Of a stretch of DNA of 64,000 nt, positions 61,109-64,000 are shown piece by piece. The notes below the pieces were generated by a model. It was not told the DNA's origin. It ran no database searches and worked only from the letters and a program-made list of their open reading frames with translations. Both the position numbers and the translations under genes were made by a program. The DNA is from JACCXG01 sp963785755 (lineage in GTDB: Bacteria > Acidobacteriota > Vicinamibacteria > Vicinamibacterales > 2-12-FULL-66-21). Every line of letters begins with the position of its first letter. The first letter of the stretch is position 1. The DNA is taken from assembly GCA_963785755.1 (NCBI GenBank), contig CAWAXG010000075.1, positions 744,001 through 808,000 of the forward strand. The letters are read 5' to 3'.

Positions 61109-61858
61109 ATGATGGCTTGCGAACGTTATCTGACCGCGATCAACGAGCTGGTGGAGGGCACGCTCGGGCCGCTGCGGCGCGCCGAGCTCGAGCTCCATCT
61201 CGAGACCTGCGAGGCGTGCGCCGCGCTGCTCGCGGATCTGCGGGAGATCGCCCGGGCCACCGACTCGCTCGAGGATCTCACGCCGCCCGCTCACGTGTGG
61301 ACGCAGGTGGCCGATCAGCTGCGACGCGAGGGACGTGTCTCGGCCGGCGCGCGCAGCGCGCTGCTTCGTCCGAGCTACACGATGCTCGCGCTCGCCGCCG
61401 CACTCGTCGTGGTCGTCGGCGCGTCATTGCTCATGCTCAGGCCGCGTCAGGCGGCCGTCGCGCCGCCCGCGAATCAGACCGCGGAGGCCACACCGCCGGC
61501 CCCGGCCAGCAACGCGCCAGTGGACGACTCCGTCCAAAGTATTGCGCCGGGCGTGACCAAGCAACTCGAGGTCACGGAGACACAGTTGGCGAACCTGATT
61601 GAGGAAGCGAAGAAGGCCGGCACCGCACCCGAGACGCTGGCGGTGCTTCAGAAGAACCTGCTAGTGGTGACCGACGCGGTGGAAGAGAGCCGCAAGGCGC
61701 TCGAGTCAGACCCGCAGAACGCGGCCGCGCGCGAGAGCTTCTACGACCTGCTGCGGCAGAAGATCCGGTTCCTGCAGGACACCATCGCGTTGATGAGCGA
61801 GATGTGGCAGGGGGACGCCGCCGGGGCGGCGCAGATCGTCGAAGGTGGAAAGTCGTAA
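61109..61858 (+). CDS. Membrane-bound anti-sigma factor with zinc-finger-like N-terminus
   Basis: This 249-residue protein starts with a zf-HC2/anti-sigma pattern: C4 in MACERYLTAINEL and the H-x-x-x-C-x-x-C type LHLETCEACAALLADL. One membrane helix (YTMLALAAALVVVVGASLLM) places the C-terminal half in the periplasm. A proline/alanine linker follows, then a coiled helical domain (KQLEVTETQLANLIEEAKKA, ESFYDLLRQKIRFLQDTIAL). It should sequester the upstream ECF sigma factor at the membrane until a periplasmic signal releases it. It shares the transcript with the sigma gene. Confidence 0.9.
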   Translation: MMACERYLTAINELVEGTLGPLRRAELELHLETCEACAALLADLREIARATDSLEDLTPPAHVWTQVADQLRREGRVSAGARSALLRPSYTMLALAAALVVVVGASLLMLRPRQAAVAPPANQTAEATPPAPASNAPVDDSVQSIAPGVTKQLEVTETQLANLIEEAKKAGTAPETLAVLQKNLLVVTDAVEESRKALESDPQNAAARESFYDLLRQKIRFLQDTIALMSEMWQGDAAGAAQIVEGGKS

Positions 61859-61887
61859 TCGTCAGTTGACCCGATAACGGATAAATC

Positions 61888-63192
61888 ATGCAGACAACCC
61901 TCAGCCTGGCGCTGCTGCTGGCGCTGACCGCGCCCGCCGCCGCCCAGGACGTCACCGCCGAGACGATTCGGGCGCTCCGCGCCGAGCGCGACCGGATCGA
62001 ACGGGAGATCGAACGCCAGACCCAGGCCGAGCGTGAGCAAGCCGAGCGTGAGCGGGAGCGGCAGCAGGAGCAGGCCCAGCGCGCCCGGGAGCAGCAGCAG
62101 GAACAGGCTCAGCGCGCCCGCGAACAGGCCCAGCGCGATCGGGAGCGGCAGCAGGAACAGGCCCAGCGCGCGCGGGAACAGCAACAGGAACAGGCCCAGC
62201 GCGCCCGGGAGCAGCAGCAGGAACAGGCTCAGCGCGCCCGGGAACAAGCCGAGCGCGATCGCGAGCGTGCGCGGAACCAGCGGCGACCGTTCGTAGAAAC
62301 CGAACGCACCACCCGGACGTTCCGTATCGGTACGGCCGGAGAGCTGTATCTCGCCAACATCGTCGGCGACATCACCATCTCGCGCGGCACCGGGAACGAA
62401 GCACACGTGGAGATGATCAAAACGGCCCGCGGCACCACGACCGAAGAGGCCAAGGAAGCGCTCGGCCTCGTCACCATCGACATCGTCGAACGTCCGAATC
62501 GCGCCGAGCTCAAAACGATTTATCCGGGGGGCGACGAAATGAGGCGGGGCAACCGCCGCAACGTCGATGTGTCGGTCGCGTTCAACGTCACCGTGCCGAC
62601 CGGCACGCGCGTGCGGGCGAACTCGATCGCGGGCGCGTTGAGCGCCAAGGACGTCAAGGGTGACCTCGTGCTCAAGTCGGTCAGCGGCGCGGTCCGGCTC
62701 GCCAACGGCGGCGGCACCAGCACCGCCGAATCGATCTCCGGCACCGTCGAGGTCGTGGAGACGGCATTCGACGGCGCGCTGTCCGCGTCGACCGCCAGCG
62801 GATCCATCACCCTGCGCCGCGTGAAAGCGCGCCGGCTCGACACGCACTCGATCAGCGGCAGCCTGACCCTCGAGGATGTGGACAGCCAGACTGTCGACGC
62901 CCAGACCGTGAGCGGAACCGTGCAGTTCAGCGGTACCCTGAGCCGGAATGGACGCTACGAGCTCAGCTCGCATTCCGGATCGCTCAATGTCGCCGTGGGC
63001 GGCGGCACCGGCTTCGCAGTCGAGGCCACGTCGTTCAGCGGATCGGTGCGGTCCGATTACACGTTCGATCAGCGCGATCGCGAGCCTGCGAAAGGGCGAA
63101 TGCACCGCTCGCTGCGCGGCGTCCACGGTGACGGCAGCGCCGTCCTCGAGCTGTCCACGTTCTCGGGGTCGATTAGCATTCTCAAGCGGTGA
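61888..63192 (+). CDS. Exported DUF4097-type beta-helix protein with charged coiled-coil repeats
   Basis: This 434-residue protein has a signal peptide (TTLSLALLLALTAPAAAQD). A 90-residue low-complexity coil follows, made of EQAQRAREQQQ and QRDRERQQ units (about residues 45-130). A DUF4097 domain of right-handed beta-strand ladder type comes next (GTAGELYLANIVGDITISRG, SISGTVEVVETAFDGALSAS, SHSGSLNVAVGGG and STFSGSISILKR). It starts 29 bases after the anti-sigma gene, forming an ECF-regulated trio. It is periplasmic or cell-surface by inference. The domain is common in envelope-stress operons, and its biochemical role is unknown. Confidence 0.85.
   Translation: MQTTLSLALLLALTAPAAAQDVTAETIRALRAERDRIEREIERQTQAEREQAERERERQQEQAQRAREQQQEQAQRAREQAQRDRERQQEQAQRAREQQQEQAQRAREQQQEQAQRAREQAERDRERARNQRRPFVETERTTRTFRIGTAGELYLANIVGDITISRGTGNEAHVEMIKTARGTTTEEAKEALGLVTIDIVERPNRAELKTIYPGGDEMRRGNRRNVDVSVAFNVTVPTGTRVRANSIAGALSAKDVKGDLVLKSVSGAVRLANGGGTSTAESISGTVEVVETAFDGALSASTASGSITLRRVKARRLDTHSISGSLTLEDVDSQTVDAQTVSGTVQFSGTLSRNGRYELSSHSGSLNVAVGGGTGFAVEATSFSGSVRSDYTFDQRDREPAKGRMHRSLRGVHGDGSAVLELSTFSGSISILKR
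62030..62285 (+). repeat. Low-complexity coding repeat (Glu/Gln/Arg/Ala coil)
   Basis: About 250 bp within the DUF4097 gene repeat a roughly 33-bp unit around GCAGCAGGAACAGGCCCAGC, with GCGCGCCCGGGAGCA between copies. It codes a long charged helix with Gln, Arg and Glu in an 11-residue period. Copy number may vary between strains or assemblies. Confidence 0.75.
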
Positions 63193-63205
63193 CTGCCCGA
63201 TCTGT

Positions 63206-63358
63206 GTCGGGATCGGTGATCGGTGATCGGTGATCGGTGATCGGCTGATCGGTCAGGTTATCGGATCGATCAGGAATCGGCCAATCATGCAGGCTTTCGA
63301 TCCCCGATCGCCGATCACCGATCCCGACTCAGCCCCAAGCCCCAGCCCCCAGTCCCCT
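63206..63358. repeat. Heptanucleotide repeat patch (two facing arrays)
   Basis: The left array has five successive GATCGGT-type units and the right array faces it with CGATCCCCGATCGCCGATCA and CCGATCCCGACTCAGCCCC, ending in CCCAGCCCCCAGTCCCC. The arrays can pair in part. It fills most of the 273-base gap before the last gene of the window and ends about 50 bases upstream of a TATAAT box. Confidence 0.78.
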
Positions 63359-63411
63359 GTTCGTTCTACCGTTGAGTCGGCTGGAACGACCGGCTGCGCG
63401 GACTTCATGCG

Positions 63412-63417
63412 TATAAT
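63412..63417 (+). promoter_or_regulatory. Perfect -10 box (TATAAT) ahead of the last gene
   Basis: TATAAT lies 48 bases before the ATG of the exported protein. No good -35 element is found at 16-18 bases upstream, so activation or another sigma factor may be required. GAGGAG at 63451-63456 is the ribosome site. Confidence 0.45.
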
Positions 63418-63465
63418 GCGGAGAGGGTCGCTGTGACCTGGGTCGGTTTCGAGGAGACTACCGAT

Positions 63466-63957
63466 ATGAAGAAGCAGTGGGTTCTGGTCTGTGTCGTGGC
63501 GGGCGCGCTGTTGGGGAGTGACGCCTTCGCGCAGCACAAGGGTCCGAACCAGCAGCCTTCGACGGCTGCAGCCCCGACTGCCCCAGCGGGAGAACTGGCT
63601 CTTGGCAGCGTTCGGTTGCCGCGCGCGGTCACCGCGGATGGCAAACCGCTTCCTGCGGGCAGCTATCAGGTTCGGCTGACCGGCCAGGCATCGAAGCCCG
63701 ATGCCGTTGGTGCGACCGAAGAGCTGGAGCGCTGGGTCGAATTCGTGCGCGGCAAGGAAGTCGCCGGCCGCGAAGTGGTCACGATCGTCCCGCAGGCCGA
63801 GATCAAGATGGTCGTAAAGGATGCGCCTCCGCCGTCCGGCGGCTCGAAGGTCCAGGTCCTGCGCGGCAACGACTACCTGCGCGTCTGGATCAACCGCGCC
63901 GGCAACCACTATCTGGTGCACTTCCCGATCGCGGCGAAGGCGGCGCCGGCTCCGTAA
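63466..63957 (+). CDS. Small exported protein of unknown function
   Basis: This 163-residue protein has a signal peptide (KKQWVLVCVVAGALLGSDAFA, cleavage at about residue 21-22). A Pro/Ala-rich spacer follows, then a compact domain: LALGSVRLPRAVTADGKPLP and AGSYQVRLTGQASKP. The pattern xGxPLPAGSYxVRL is common in small exported beta-sandwich proteins of acidobacteria, but I cannot name the family. It ends AGNHYLVHFPIAAK. GAGGAG lies nine bases ahead of the ATG. It stands alone after a repeat patch, with a TATAAT box upstream. Confidence 0.75.
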   Translation: MKKQWVLVCVVAGALLGSDAFAQHKGPNQQPSTAAAPTAPAGELALGSVRLPRAVTADGKPLPAGSYQVRLTGQASKPDAVGATEELERWVEFVRGKEVAGREVVTIVPQAEIKMVVKDAPPPSGGSKVQVLRGNDYLRVWINRAGNHYLVHFPIAAKAAPAP

Positions 63958-63967
63958 GACGCCGTCG

Positions 63968-64000
63968 GTTCAAGGGTTCAAGAGTTCCGGGGTTCAGAGG
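63968..64000. repeat. AACTC-type repeat patch at the window edge
   Basis: GGTTCAAGGGTTCAAGAGTTCC and GGGGTTCAGAGG form three to four near-copies of an eight-base unit GGTTCAAG, the complement of the AACTC repeats at 29026-29070. The patch may continue outside the window. Confidence 0.6.

Overview
The window looks like a chromosomal segment of a high-GC, Gram-negative bacterium, most plausibly an acidobacterium close to the Vicinamibacteria. That placement is inference from gene content: a TonB-dependent receptor with an N-terminal carboxypeptidase-regulatory domain, fused transporter/spermidine-synthase proteins, many soluble hybrid kinases, a homodimeric-type pyruvate dehydrogenase E1, and secreted beta-barrel and protease genes. 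No rRNA, tRNA, CRISPR array, insertion sequence or prophage was seen.

Layout. 0-7 kb: the end of lipA, a family-5 uracil-DNA glycosylase, then the pyruvate dehydrogenase operon aceE-aceF-lpdA on the minus strand. 7-11.6 kb: an M49-like peptidase and two divergent fused MFS/spermidine-synthase paralogues, one truncated. 11.7-21.5 kb: a signalling block with a PAS-GAF kinase facing an overlapping operon (poly-HAMP hybrid kinase, cheR, cheB, response-regulator hybrid kinase). 21.6-29 kb: glycerophosphodiesterase, a ChlI-like ATPase with a VWA partner and a LON-domain protein, a BtuF-like protein, folE and a TPR protein. 29-32 kb: hydroxyacyl-CoA dehydrogenase, thiolase and an isopropylmalate/isocitrate-type dehydrogenase. 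32.5-38.2 kb: an Oar-like receptor, a TPR protein and a phosphodiesterase-TPR fusion. 38.4-44.3 kb: PilZ, gamma-glutamylcyclotransferase, a DUF3352-like protein and a two-ATPase, two-permease ABC operon. 44.3-48.3 kb: HD, Nudix, YjbQ, tsaD, mtnA. 48.7-52.8 kb: a nucleoside-salvage operon (pyrimidine phosphorylase, concentrative nucleoside transporter, purine nucleoside phosphorylase, cytidine deaminase). 52.8-57.3 kb: three consecutive genes sharing one N-terminal domain (alone, with HEAT repeats, with HD-GYP), then a membrane protein. 57.5-64 kb: thermolysin-type protease, outer-membrane barrel, short alkyltransferase, ECF sigma factor, anti-sigma factor, DUF4097 protein and a small exported protein.

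Two features cut across the whole window. First, intergenic gaps carry three families of degenerate short repeats: islands built on GCACGT, heptanucleotide runs (GATCGGN and GGACTNG), and an AACTC family. Two GCACGT islands are long inverted repeats, one ending in 36-bp arms that match at 35 positions. Second, nine genes are broken by frameshifts, and nearly every one is restored by removing a single inserted base. Eight of about fourteen lie between 33.9 and 37.0 kb. This looks like residual insertion-type sequencing error rather than gene decay. It also creates one false fusion, at 38.9-40.4 kb, which an intervening terminator exposes.

The strongest candidates for something undescribed are the inverted-repeat GCACGT elements and the shared-domain/HEAT/HD-GYP cassette.
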